Shown here: positions 16,498 to 24,731 of the stretch, piece after piece
Layout of the letters: each line of letters starts with the position of its first letter
Numbering within the stretch: position 1 is the first letter of the stretch
From: Clostridiales bacterium
GTDB taxonomy: Bacteria; Bacillota; Clostridia; Lachnospirales; Lachnospiraceae
Assembly (NCBI GenBank): GCA_018374355.1
Contig: JAHAFI010000036.1
Coordinates: 1 to 28,162, forward strand
DNA length: 28,162 nt
Reading direction: 5' to 3'
Translations under genes and position numbers: made by a program
Notes under the pieces: generated by a model
Database searches by the model: none
Seen by the model: only the letters and a program-made list of their open reading frames with translations
What the model was told of the DNA's origin: nothing

Positions 16498-16526
16498 TTG
16501 ACACCCCTCCCCATACATGCTATACT
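16498..16526 (+). promoter_or_regulatory. Promoter of the VanZ-family gene
   Basis: A perfect -35 TTGACA (16498-16503), 17-nt spacer and -10 TATACT (16521-16526) preceded by TGC, an extended -10. It sits 26 nt before the ATG. The site is close enough to vanZ that the transcript would exclude element E2. Confidence 0.85.
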
Positions 16527-16551
16527 CAATACCCAAAAGGAGGCCTATTCC

Positions 16552-17094
16552 ATGAACAAATTAATTATCGCCCTACTAAAACCCCTGTCCTTCCTCCCGG
16601 CTCTGCTGATCATGTACACCATTTTCTCTTTTTCCAGCCAGACCGGTGCAGAATCCGGGAATCTCAGCTTTAAGGTAAGCCGGAAGCTGGTACAGGTGGG
16701 TGCCGTCGTTCTTGACCGTGATCTGAGTCAGGAGGAGATTGATATGTATGCAGATAAATATCACTTTGCAGTCAGAAAGCTTGCTCATATGACCGAATAC
16801 TGTGTTCTTGCCGTTTCCCTCTGTATCCCGCTTTACGCTTACGGCGTAAGGGGAATCTGGCTGGTCCTTCTCGCCGGATTAATCTGTGTGGGTTTTGCCG
16901 CCACAGATGAGTACCATCAGGCCGGGGTAGCCGGACGGGGTCCCTCTGTCCGTGATGTGTTTATTGACAGTATCGGAGCATTTATTGGTATTTTCGGAAC
17001 GAGAATCATCGGCTGGACTGCCGTGAAGAGCACTCAAGAGCTGGAAAAAGAACGAAAGTATCGAAGGAAAATGAAAAAACGCAGGCGGCTGTAA
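16552..17094 (+). CDS. VanZ-family membrane protein
   Basis: A 180-residue polytopic membrane protein of the VanZ family (PF04892). Family members are linked to low-level resistance to teicoplanin and other cell-wall-active compounds, and often just mark envelope functions. Visible landmarks: FSFSSQTG (25-32) after the first span, RKLAHMTEY (75-83), TDEYHQ (118-123) and GRGPSVRDVFIDSIGA (129-142), all usual for VanZ; then a basic tail KYRRKMKKRRRL. The ATG at 16552 follows AAAGGAGG with 8-nt spacing; the longer frame upstream is only the right arm of element E2. It stands alone, divergent from thyA, and shares its terminator with the ABC operon coming from the right. No van cluster is nearby. 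Confidence 0.9.
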   Translation: MNKLIIALLKPLSFLPALLIMYTIFSFSSQTGAESGNLSFKVSRKLVQVGAVVLDRDLSQEEIDMYADKYHFAVRKLAHMTEYCVLAVSLCIPLYAYGVRGIWLVLLAGLICVGFAATDEYHQAGVAGRGPSVRDVFIDSIGAFIGIFGTRIIGWTAVKSTQELEKERKYRRKMKKRRRL

Positions 17095-17110
17095 AGGGCA
17101 AAGTTCTAAA

Positions 17111-17183
17111 CAGAAGCAAACGCAAAAAGAAAGGGATCTAACCATTTCCGGTTTCGTCCCTTTCTTTCTGCGTCTGTTTCTTC
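17111..17183. terminator. Two-way terminator between vanZ and the ABC exporter operon
   Basis: A long stem of about 26 bp with a few mismatches (17111-17136 with 17157-17183) around a 20-nt loop. The inner part pairs CGCAAAAAGAAAGGGA with TCCCTTTCTTTCTGCG. A-rich and T-rich flanks on both sides fit use by the converging units. Confidence 0.8.
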
Positions 17184-17213
17184 TTTTCACAGATATATCT
17201 GAAAACCCACCAT

Positions 17214-18956
17214 TCAGCTCACCGCAAACTGACTCTGATACAGCTTCGCATAAAATCCTTCTTTTGCCAAAAGCTCCTCATGCTTTCCTGTCTCGATGAT
17301 ATGACCGTCCTTCATCACCAGAATCACATCCGCCTCTTTGATCGTGGACAATCGATGGGCCACAATGAAGCTGGTTCTTCCTTCCATCAGTTTTCCGAAA
17401 GCCTTCTGAATCCTGATTTCTGTCATAGTGTCGATGGATGAAGTAGCTTCGTCCAGAATCAGGACCGGAGGCTTCAAAAGCATGACTCTTGCAATGCAGA
17501 GAAGCTGTTTTTGTCCCTGAGAAATATTTCCTCCGTCTTCCCCGATAACGGTGTCATACCCGCTGGGGAGACGCTTGATGAAGCTGTGGGCATGGGCCTG
17601 TTTTGCCGCTTCCACCACTTCCTCCCGTGAAGCTTGCGGCTTTCCGTAGGCAATATTTTCATGAATCGTTCCGGCCTTCAGCCATGTCTCCTGAAGCACC
17701 ATCCCATATCCTGCCCGCAGGCTTTCCCGGGTCAGCTTGTCGATGGGCGTTCCGTCCATGGAAAGCTTCCCTTTTCCGATATCGTAAAACCGCATCAAAA
17801 GATTGATGATCGTTGTTTTTCCGCAGCCGGTAGGCCCCACGATTGCCACACGCTGTCCCGGTCTGACCTTCAGATTCATATTTTCAATCAGCGGTACGTC
17901 CGGGGTGTAAGAAAAATCTACATGCTCAAATGTAATTTCCCCTTTGACATCCGTAAGAATTTTCGCATCGGGCGCATCCTCAGGAACTGTTTTTTCATCG
18001 ATAAAGCAGAAAATCCGTCCCGCGCAGGCCAGCGCATTCTGAAGCTCCGTCACCACACCGGAAATCTCATTAAAAGGCTTTGTATACTGGTTAGCATAGT
18101 TCAGAAAGCTGCTGAGCTGTCCCACCGTGATTCCTCCGCGTATAGCGGAAAATGCACCGAAAATCCCAACTCCCGTGTACACCAGTCCATTGACAAATCG
18201 TGTCGCCGGATTGGTGATGGAGGAGAAAAAGGTAGCCTGCAGTCCGCATTCCCTCAGCTTTTCGTTGATCTCGTCAAACTGCTGCCGGGATTCCTCCTCA
18301 TAGGAAAACGCCTGAACAATCTTCTGGTTTCCCACCATCTCTTCCACCAGAGCAGTCATTTTCCCTCGGGTCTCCGACTGGAGTTTGAACATCGTGTACG
18401 TCCTCTTTGCAATAAAATTCGCAACAAAGAAGGACACCGGAGTGATCAGCACCACCACCAGCGTAATTTTTCCGTCAATGGAAATCATAAAGCCCAGCGT
18501 TCCCAGAATCGTCATCACCCCGGAAAACAACTGGGTAAAGCCCATCAAAAGTCCATCCGAAAACTGATCCACATCTGTGGAAATCCGGCTGATGGTATCT
18601 CCCGGCTGATGGCTATCTATATAGCTGAGAGGCAAAACCTCCAGCTTATCAAAGGTCTGTACCCTGAGGTCATGGACAATCCGGTAAGTCATCCGGTTGG
18701 TCATCAGACTCATAATCCACTGGGAAAGGGCGGAAATTCCGGTGACTGCCCCAAGCTGCAGCAAAATTTTCCACAATCCGGTGAAATTCACCAGCCCTTT
18801 ATCCACAATGAAATCCACCCCTTCACCGATCAGTATCGGGGAATACAGCGTAGCCGCCACAGTAACTGCTGCAAACAGCAGGATTCCCGCTGCCAGATGG
18901 GTATAAGGTCTGATCAGCCGGAGGACACGGCGTATGGTTTCTTTATTGCTCATCAT
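17214..18956 (-). CDS. ABC exporter half-transporter, catalytically complete subunit
   Basis: A 580-residue fused membrane-plus-ATPase half-transporter. Six spans fill about residues 20-300. The ATPase domain has Walker A GPTGCGKT (374-381), Q-loop LQE (421-423), a variant signature ISQGQ (478-482) in place of LSGGQ, Walker B VLILDE with catalytic Glu503, and switch His534 in AHRLS. In heterodimeric exporters such as BmrCD or TM287/288, one subunit keeps Glu and His while its own signature faces the degenerate site of the partner; this protein fits that role. The neighbour upstream is the complementary half. The ATG at 18956 overlaps that gene's stop by 4 nt and follows GAGGAGGTGG. Substrate unknown; likely a drug or lipid exporter. 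Confidence 0.93.
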   Translation of the reverse strand: MMSNKETIRRVLRLIRPYTHLAAGILLFAAVTVAATLYSPILIGEGVDFIVDKGLVNFTGLWKILLQLGAVTGISALSQWIMSLMTNRMTYRIVHDLRVQTFDKLEVLPLSYIDSHQPGDTISRISTDVDQFSDGLLMGFTQLFSGVMTILGTLGFMISIDGKITLVVVLITPVSFFVANFIAKRTYTMFKLQSETRGKMTALVEEMVGNQKIVQAFSYEEESRQQFDEINEKLRECGLQATFFSSITNPATRFVNGLVYTGVGIFGAFSAIRGGITVGQLSSFLNYANQYTKPFNEISGVVTELQNALACAGRIFCFIDEKTVPEDAPDAKILTDVKGEITFEHVDFSYTPDVPLIENMNLKVRPGQRVAIVGPTGCGKTTIINLLMRFYDIGKGKLSMDGTPIDKLTRESLRAGYGMVLQETWLKAGTIHENIAYGKPQASREEVVEAAKQAHAHSFIKRLPSGYDTVIGEDGGNISQGQKQLLCIARVMLLKPPVLILDEATSSIDTMTEIRIQKAFGKLMEGRTSFIVAHRLSTIKEADVILVMKDGHIIETGKHEELLAKEGFYAKLYQSQFAVS

Positions 18957-20686
18957 CCGGCCACCTCCTCTTTTGAAAACTGGGACAGGCAGATTTCCCG
19001 GTATACCGGGCAGTCCTTCAGCAGTTCTTCATGGCTTCCCCATCCCGCCAGTTTTCCGTCATCCAGTACCAGAATCCGGTCGGCGCTCTTTACTGCTGCC
19101 GCCCTCTGGGAAACGATAAATACCGTCGTTCCTGTGATTTCATGCTTAATAGCCCGGCGAAGCGCTGCGTCCGTTGCAAAATCCAGCGCGGAAGCGCTGT
19201 CATCCAAAATCAGGATTTCCGGGCTTCCCACCAGCGCTCTTGCAATCGTAAGTCTCTGTCTTTGTCCACCGGAGAAATTTCTTCCTCCCGATTCCACCTT
19301 TTCGTCAAGCTTCTTAGGCTTTTTCTCTACAACCTCCCGGCCCTGAGCGATTTCCAGAGCCCTCCAGATTTCTTTATCCTCCGCATCACTTTTCCGCCAC
19401 TGCATATTTTCCCGGATGGTTCCCATAAACAGAACTGCTTTCTGGGGCACCAGACCTATTTTCTCCCGAAGCGGGCGGAAACGGTATTCTTTTACGTTCA
19501 TCCCATCCACCAGCACATTTCCCTGCTGGGGATCGTAAAACCGGGGAATCAGATTTACCAGTGTGGATTTTCCGGAACCCGTGCCGCCGATAATCCCGAT
19601 GACTTCCCCCGGCATCGCCTGAAAGCTGATATCCGACAGGGATTCCTCCCTCGCCCCTCCATAGGTAAAGGATACGTGATCAAATACCACTTTGGGAACC
19701 TGTCCGGTTTTTTCGGGTTTTTTCTTCTCTCCCTCTTTCATGGATGGCAGAAGGGCAAATACTTCATTGACGCGGATTGCGCAGGCTGTCGCCCGGGTAA
19801 AAGCAATAATCAGGTTGGCAAGGGCCACCAAAGCCAGAAGAATCTGGTTCATATAGTTGACCAGAGCCACCACCTGTCCCTGCGTAATCGCACCTTTCTG
19901 AACCTGCCAGCCTCCAAACCACAGAAGAGCCAGAATTGCCAGATTCACCAGCACAAAGGTAATGGGATTCATCAGTGCGGAAATCTTTCCGGCATATAGC
20001 TGGGTGGTTTTCAGCAGTTCACTTTCCTGACGGAAATCCTTTTTCTCATCCTCCTGCCGTGAAAATGCCCGCACCACTCTGGCGCCCACATAATTTTCCC
20101 GGGTAATCCCCACAATCCGGTCCAAAATGCTCTGAACCTTTTTATAAACCGGTATGGTCAGACGGATAATCAGATAAATCGCCAGCCCGATAAGCGGCAC
20201 GGCTGCAAGAAAAATCACGGTCAGCTTCACACTGATAGTAAACGCCATGATCACTGCTCCCACAACGATAAACGGCGAGCGCAGAAACAGCCGCAATACC
20301 ATATTTACCCCGGTCTGTACCTGATTGATATCGCTAGTCATCCGTGTTACCAGCGTAGACGTTCCGATCCGGTCAAGCTCCTGATAGGAAAGACTGTTGA
20401 TATGACGGTACATATCCCGCCGCAGCTCTGTTCCGAATCCAAGCGCCGCTTTCGCAGCGAAATACTGGGCTGTCAGGGAACAGGCGAGTCCCAGAACCCC
20501 CAGTCCCACCATCAGCCCGCACATCTTCCAGATATACGTTTCATCTCCATCACGGATACCGATATCGATAATATTGGCCATCACAATGGGAATCAGCAGC
20601 TCAAAGCTTGCCTCCAGCATTTTGAATAATGGCGCAATTACCGTTTCTTTTTTATAATTACTGAGATATTTTAACAGTTTTCTCAC
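18953..20686 (-). CDS. ABC exporter half-transporter, degenerate-site subunit
   Basis: A 577-residue half-transporter: membrane domain about 15-305, then Walker A GGTGSGKS (367-374), canonical signature FSGGQ (471-475), Walker B ILILDD where Asp496 replaces the catalytic Glu, and SQR with Gln527 in place of the switch His. These two changes mark the degenerate half of heterodimeric exporters, as known for TM287 and BmrC. It pairs with the subunit encoded next. Start is GTG at 20686, which lies 29 nt inside the end of malQ; a GGAGG is found 12 nt upstream, a rather long spacing, so the start is less certain than most here. No later start gives a full first span. Confidence 0.9.
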   Translation of the reverse strand: MRKLLKYLSNYKKETVIAPLFKMLEASFELLIPIVMANIIDIGIRDGDETYIWKMCGLMVGLGVLGLACSLTAQYFAAKAALGFGTELRRDMYRHINSLSYQELDRIGTSTLVTRMTSDINQVQTGVNMVLRLFLRSPFIVVGAVIMAFTISVKLTVIFLAAVPLIGLAIYLIIRLTIPVYKKVQSILDRIVGITRENYVGARVVRAFSRQEDEKKDFRQESELLKTTQLYAGKISALMNPITFVLVNLAILALLWFGGWQVQKGAITQGQVVALVNYMNQILLALVALANLIIAFTRATACAIRVNEVFALLPSMKEGEKKKPEKTGQVPKVVFDHVSFTYGGAREESLSDISFQAMPGEVIGIIGGTGSGKSTLVNLIPRFYDPQQGNVLVDGMNVKEYRFRPLREKIGLVPQKAVLFMGTIRENMQWRKSDAEDKEIWRALEIAQGREVVEKKPKKLDEKVESGGRNFSGGQRQRLTIARALVGSPEILILDDSASALDFATDAALRRAIKHEITGTTVFIVSQRAAAVKSADRILVLDDGKLAGWGSHEELLKDCPVYREICLSQFSKEEVAG

Positions 20687-22277
20687 TTAACTGATCTACC
20701 TCCGCCTTACTGCACCCTTCGGCATCCTTTCGGTCTGCCTGTTCCGAAATTTTCTCTTCGCTGCTCTCCTCTGTAACGGTCTCTTCCTTCTCAGGAGCCT
20801 TGGGAGTTCTCTGGAAGGTATCGCACAGCCAGCGGAGACGTCCGATGATATCTTCTCTGAAATCATCCTTCTCCATTCTCCATTTCCAGTTTAACCCTAA
20901 AGTGGAAGGATGATTCATTCTGCCTTCATTTCCGCAGCACAGAAGATCCTGCATGGGAATCACAGCCAGATCGGCCACACTTGCCTCAGCCGCCCGGATA
21001 AAGTCCCAAGATATATCTTCCCAAGGACGGTCGTAATTATTCAGATACGCTTTGGAAAACTCTCTTGCCCAATCCGGCATGGTATAATACCATGATTTTG
21101 TCGTATCATTGTCATGGGTTCCTGTATAGACCACGCAGTTTCTCGTATAATGATGGGGCAGATAGAAGTTTTCCACACCTGAATCAAAGGCGAACTGGAG
21201 TACCTTCATTCCCGGATATCCCGTTGCATCCAGAAGATCGAACACATCCTGATCCAGTGTTCCCAAATCCTCTGCAATCACATCCATCTCACCCAGCGCT
21301 TTCTCCATCGCCTGAAACAGACCGATTCCCGGCCCCTGCTCCCAATGCCCGTTCATCGCCGTGTCATCCTCTGCCGGAATCGAATAGTACGCTGCAAATC
21401 CACGGAAATGGTCAATTCTCACGGTATCATACAGATCAAAGCTCCGTTTCATTCTGCGAATCCACCAGCCATATCCGGTCTTTTTATGGTAGTCCCAGTC
21501 ATACAGCGGATTTCCCCAGAGCTGTCCGGTTTCGGAAAATGCATCGGGAGGACATCCTGCAACCGCCTTCGGCAGACATTCCTCATCCATCTGGAACAGC
21601 TTAGGATTCGCCCATGCGTCTGCGCTGTCAAGAGCCACATAAATAGGAAGATCTCCGATGATCGTCACGCCCTGTTTATTTGCATAAGCCTTGATTTTTT
21701 TCCACTGCTTATCAAACTCGTACTGCATGAAACGGTAAAACTGAATCTCCTCTTTCAACTGGATTTTCGCCTTTGCCAAAGCTTTCTCATCTCTGGTCCG
21801 CAGCTCTTCACTCCAACTGGTCCACAGAGCGCCCTTCTGTTCGTTTTTGATGGCCATGTACAGACAGTAGTCCTCCAGCCAGTGCTCTTCCCTCTCACAG
21901 AACTCCTGAAATTCCTCATCTGCCTCAAAACGTTCAAATGCTTTTCTCAGTATAATATAACGTGATAAATAGATTTTCTCATAATCCACGTACCGTTCAC
22001 TTCCGCCCCAGTCACAGGCTTCACATTCCTCTTTTTCCAGAAGCTCCTCTTCAATCAGAGTTTCCAGATCGATAAAATACGGATTTCCCGCAAAGGTAGA
22101 AAACGGCTGATAAGGAGAGTCCCCGTATCCTGTCGGCCCCAACGGCAGTACCTGCCATTTTGACTGACCTGCCTTGACTAAAGCGTCAATAAAGTCATAT
22201 GCGTCTTTTGAAAAACATCCGATTCCATATCTTGATGGCAGAGATGTGATCGGAAGTAAAACACCACTTGCTCTCAT
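20658..22277 (-). CDS. malQ: 4-alpha-glucanotransferase (amylomaltase) with acidic C-terminal extension
   Basis: A GH77 enzyme that transfers glucan chains between maltodextrins, in cytoplasmic maltose and glycogen use. The 539-residue protein begins MRASGVLLPITSLPSRYGIG and carries the nucleophile Asp289 in RIDHFRGF, acid/base Glu336 in IAEDLG, and Asp389 in GTHDND. The catalytic fold ends near RLRWLCDTFQR (about 490). The last 47 residues are an extra Glu/Lys/Ser-rich tail, and its coding region overlaps the start of the ABC exporter gene. The ATG at 22277 follows GGAGGAAATTGTTT; the ATG six codons earlier contains that site. I saw no convincing promoter or CcpA (cre) operator in the 154 bp upstream. 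Confidence 0.95.
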   Translation of the reverse strand: MRASGVLLPITSLPSRYGIGCFSKDAYDFIDALVKAGQSKWQVLPLGPTGYGDSPYQPFSTFAGNPYFIDLETLIEEELLEKEECEACDWGGSERYVDYEKIYLSRYIILRKAFERFEADEEFQEFCEREEHWLEDYCLYMAIKNEQKGALWTSWSEELRTRDEKALAKAKIQLKEEIQFYRFMQYEFDKQWKKIKAYANKQGVTIIGDLPIYVALDSADAWANPKLFQMDEECLPKAVAGCPPDAFSETGQLWGNPLYDWDYHKKTGYGWWIRRMKRSFDLYDTVRIDHFRGFAAYYSIPAEDDTAMNGHWEQGPGIGLFQAMEKALGEMDVIAEDLGTLDQDVFDLLDATGYPGMKVLQFAFDSGVENFYLPHHYTRNCVVYTGTHDNDTTKSWYYTMPDWAREFSKAYLNNYDRPWEDISWDFIRAAEASVADLAVIPMQDLLCCGNEGRMNHPSTLGLNWKWRMEKDDFREDIIGRLRWLCDTFQRTPKAPEKEETVTEESSEEKISEQADRKDAEGCSKAEVDQLSEKTVKISQ

Positions 22278-22431
22278 AAACAATTTCCTCCACATAAAAA
22301 ATTTACTTCATTTACCTTATCACAGACACAATTTCATTTCAAGCAATATACACTTGCCGCAACCGATTTTCCCCCCAATTTTCCACGGAAAAATTCATAA
22401 AAAATTTTTTTAATTTTTTTCAGAAAAAGTG

Positions 22432-22460
22432 TTGACAAAATGTATTCCCTGTCGTATAAT
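22432..22460 (+). promoter_or_regulatory. Consensus promoter of tRNA-Arg
   Basis: Perfect TTGACA (22432-22437), 17-nt spacer and perfect TATAAT (22455-22460), 42 nt before the tRNA. The AT-rich run just upstream (22400-22425) could act as an UP element. Confidence 0.92.
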
Positions 22461-22502
22461 CGTTTTTGTTGTGAGGCACTGCTTCACAGACAAACAAAAT
22501 AT

Positions 22503-22576
22503 GTGCGCTTAGCTCAGCTGGATAGAGCGTTTGGCTACGGACCAAAAGGTCGGGAGTTCGAATCTTCTAGCGCACG
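22503..22576 (+). tRNA. tRNA-Arg (anticodon ACG)
   Basis: A 74-nt cloverleaf. Acceptor GTGCGCT pairs with AGCGCAC, discriminator G. Anticodon stem TTTGG/CCAAA holds loop CTACGGA, so the anticodon is ACG (22537-22539), read as ICG after deamination. CCA is not encoded. It has its own promoter and terminator. Confidence 0.95.
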
Positions 22577-22580
22577 TAGG

Positions 22581-22613
22581 AAAGCATCTGCAAAACTGCA
22601 GATGCTTTTTTTT
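22581..22613 (+). terminator. Terminator of tRNA-Arg
   Basis: An 11-bp perfect stem AAAGCATCTGC with GCAGATGCTTT around a 6-nt loop, followed by a run of T (22606-22613). It begins 5 nt after the tRNA. Confidence 0.9.
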
Positions 22614-22633
22614 GCTTCCGGAATCTTTTCCCG

Positions 22634-22661
22634 AAAAAAACGGCCCCGCATCTGCGAGGCC
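22634..22661 (-). terminator. Terminator of the Na/phosphate cotransporter gene
   Basis: Read leftward, GGCCTCGC (22661-22654) pairs with GCGGGGCC (22549-style stem at 22649-22642, one G-T pair) around AGAT, then seven T residues (22640-22634). It lies 40 nt after the stop codon and faces the tRNA-Arg terminator. Confidence 0.85.
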
Positions 22662-22700
22662 CTTCTTTATGTATTCATTTCTTTACTGAACAGTTACTCT

Positions 22701-24341
22701 TTATTTGCTTACGATTCCCATTCCCATCTCCTGTCCGATATTCAGGATGTGATCGCCAATTCGTTCAAAGTCTGTCAGCATCTCGGAATAGATGATGCAG
22801 CCTTCCTCGGAACAGGTGCCTTTCTGCATACGCACCAGTTGTTTCTTCCGGTAATCTTCCGTCATATCATCAATGGTCTGCTCAATCTGTTCGATTTTCC
22901 CGATATCGCTGTTTCCCTGATCTTTAATCTCTTCCAGATAACCCAGCGCCCGTACGCAGACCTCCTGCATTTCGTCCAGCTCAACCTGTACTTCCGCGGA
23001 GAAAGTAATGTTCTGTTTTTCAATCATCTTTGTATATTCGCAGATGTTCATCGCATGGTCACCGATTCGTTCCAAATTGCCGCACACCTTAAACAGCGCG
23101 CTGATATACTGAGAATCTGCCGGATTCGTCTCCGCAACCAGAACCTTGGAAATATACTTTGAAATCTCTTTATTCAGATAATCGATATAATCTTCTTTTT
23201 CCCTTACCTGTTCCAAAAGACCGGTTTTCCCTGATTTTACGGCTTCGAAACTCTTTTCCACATTTTCCTTCGCCATCTCGATCATACGGCCCAGTTCGTT
23301 TCTGATCTCAGTCACAGCAATAGCAGAATGACCGATTTTGGTATCTCTCTGGTTTTCCATCGGATGAATGTATTCCAGATGCATCACATCCACACTCTCT
23401 TCCTTCTTCTCCGGCAGGATTTTCACAGCCAGTTTTGCAAGCTGGGTTCCGAACGGAAGGAGGAGCAGAGTTGTCACGATATTAAACAGGGTATGCATAT
23501 TAGCGATCTGCGCAGATACATTTCCCGGTGTAAAGCTTTCCACCAGCGTTTCCAGCGGAGATAAAATACATACAATAGTAAAAATCGTAGTACCGATCAC
23601 GTTAAATAACAAATGGATCACTGTAGTACGTTTTGCATTTCTGCTGGTACCGATAGCTGCCAGAACCGCAGTGATACAGGTACCGATGTTCTGTCCGAAC
23701 AGCACATATACCGCATTAGGCAGTCCGATCAGGCCGCTGGAAGCCAGCGCCTGCAGGATACCTACAGAAGCGGAGGAAGACTGGATAATGGCTGTAAATA
23801 CCATACCTGCCAGAATTCCCAGAACCGGATTGGAGAATTTGGTCATCAGCGATACGAACGCTTCTGATTCTCTCAGCGGCATCATGGAACCGCTCATCAT
23901 TTCCATACCGATGAAAAGAACGCCCAGTCCTGCAACAATCAGTCCATAGTGATGTACCTTCTGTTTCTTAACAAACATGATCAGCGCCACACCTGCAAAT
24001 GCGAAAAGCGGCGCAAGCTCTCCCACGTCCAGAGCAATCAACTGACCGGTGATCGTGGTACCGATATTCGCACCCATAATAATCCACACGGCCTGTCTCA
24101 GGGTCATCATACCCGAGTTTACAAAGCCTACAACCATAACCGTTGTTGCCGAAGATGACTGAATCACGGCCGTGATTCCCGCTCCTACCAGTACGCCGAG
24201 AAAACGATTGGCTGTGAGCTTCTCCAGAATCTGTTTCATCTTATTTCCTGCTGCAGCTTCGAGACCGTTACTCATCATCTGCATACCGTAAAGAAATAAT
24301 GCCAGTCCCCCTAAGAGGCTGAAAAAATCTGTGATTTCCAT
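22701..24341 (-). CDS. Na+/phosphate cotransporter with PhoU-like domain (YjbB/NptA type)
   Basis: A 546-residue sodium-coupled phosphate carrier of the PF02690 family. Two inverted repeats each carry the signature QSSSA (QSSSATT 61-67, QSSSAS 187-192), and the membrane part spans about residues 5-310. The C-terminus (about 345-540) is a PhoU-like four-helix domain with the paired motifs ERIGDHAMNI and ERIGDHILNI. PhoU domains bind metal and sense phosphate state, so activity may be self-tuned; in E. coli YjbB this family can export phosphate. Direction of transport here is not certain. The ATG at 24341 follows GGAGGAAAAACA. It is a single-gene unit with its own terminator; a -10 and Pho-like boxes lie upstream. 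Confidence 0.93.
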   Translation of the reverse strand: MEITDFFSLLGGLALFLYGMQMMSNGLEAAAGNKMKQILEKLTANRFLGVLVGAGITAVIQSSSATTVMVVGFVNSGMMTLRQAVWIIMGANIGTTITGQLIALDVGELAPLFAFAGVALIMFVKKQKVHHYGLIVAGLGVLFIGMEMMSGSMMPLRESEAFVSLMTKFSNPVLGILAGMVFTAIIQSSSASVGILQALASSGLIGLPNAVYVLFGQNIGTCITAVLAAIGTSRNAKRTTVIHLLFNVIGTTIFTIVCILSPLETLVESFTPGNVSAQIANMHTLFNIVTTLLLLPFGTQLAKLAVKILPEKKEESVDVMHLEYIHPMENQRDTKIGHSAIAVTEIRNELGRMIEMAKENVEKSFEAVKSGKTGLLEQVREKEDYIDYLNKEISKYISKVLVAETNPADSQYISALFKVCGNLERIGDHAMNICEYTKMIEKQNITFSAEVQVELDEMQEVCVRALGYLEEIKDQGNSDIGKIEQIEQTIDDMTEDYRKKQLVRMQKGTCSEEGCIIYSEMLTDFERIGDHILNIGQEMGMGIVSK

Positions 24342-24430
24342 TGTTTTTCCTCCAACATCTTTCGATTTTATTTACCTTTTTTTAAACTTTTCATTACATT
24401 TATACATGTTTTCGAGGAATCCTTCAATAC

Positions 24431-24469
24431 ATTATACAGAGATTTAACGGATTTTACATATCTTTAACA
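24431..24469 (-). promoter_or_regulatory. Candidate promoter with Pho-like boxes for the phosphate cotransporter gene
   Basis: A perfect leftward -10 TATAAT lies at 24431-24436, but the -35 at 16-nt spacing is poor (TGTAAA, 24453-24458). Over and beyond it the plus strand has TTAACG (24444-24449), TTTACA (24453-24458) and TTAACA (24464-24469). The last two are 11 bp apart and match the PhoP-box repeat known from Bacillus; the first is off by two bases. A weak -35 with such repeats would suit an activator-dependent gene. Inference from a short motif. Confidence 0.4.
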
Positions 24470-24684
24470 TTTCATGTCAAAAAAGAAAAAGTGTTCCCTA
24501 TCTCCCTACCCTTTGTTAATATTGACCTTACATCTGTGCCGTCCGCCAAAAACATATCCTATTTTTCACTGTTTCTTTTGTTTTTCAAGGCTTCTCTTGG
24601 TTATATTTTACTATTTCCCCATAAAATTCTTTTTTCACCCTTTCCCCGGATAGCATCTTGCCGATTTTTTCTCTCCATATTCAT
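24470..24684. other. Intergenic stretch without recognisable gene
   Basis: AT-rich spacer between the divergent cotransporter and small-membrane-protein genes. The open frame that crosses it has no ribosome site and no protein character. I see no hairpin terminator, riboswitch-like structure or tRNA here. Confidence 0.5.
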
Positions 24685-24713
24685 TGGACAAACGGCCTCA
24701 AATTTGCTATTCT
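24685..24713 (+). promoter_or_regulatory. Candidate promoter of the permease operon
   Basis: TGGACA (24685-24690), 17-nt spacer, and TATTCT (24708-24713) preceded by TGC, an extended -10. It is five of six and four of six to consensus, and lies 19 nt before the ATG at 24732, which leaves a very short leader. Confidence 0.55.
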
Positions 24714-24731
24714 CTCAAAGAGGTGTAAAGA

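Noticed and set aside
17634..19346. A 570-codon open frame on the plus strand
   Set aside because: Antisense to both ABC exporter genes, which have full motifs; no ribosome site or recognisable domain.
22278..22431. A malQ promoter or cre site
   Set aside because: TTGAAA and TTGCGG can be found leftward, but no acceptable -10 at 16-18 nt and no cre-like palindrome.
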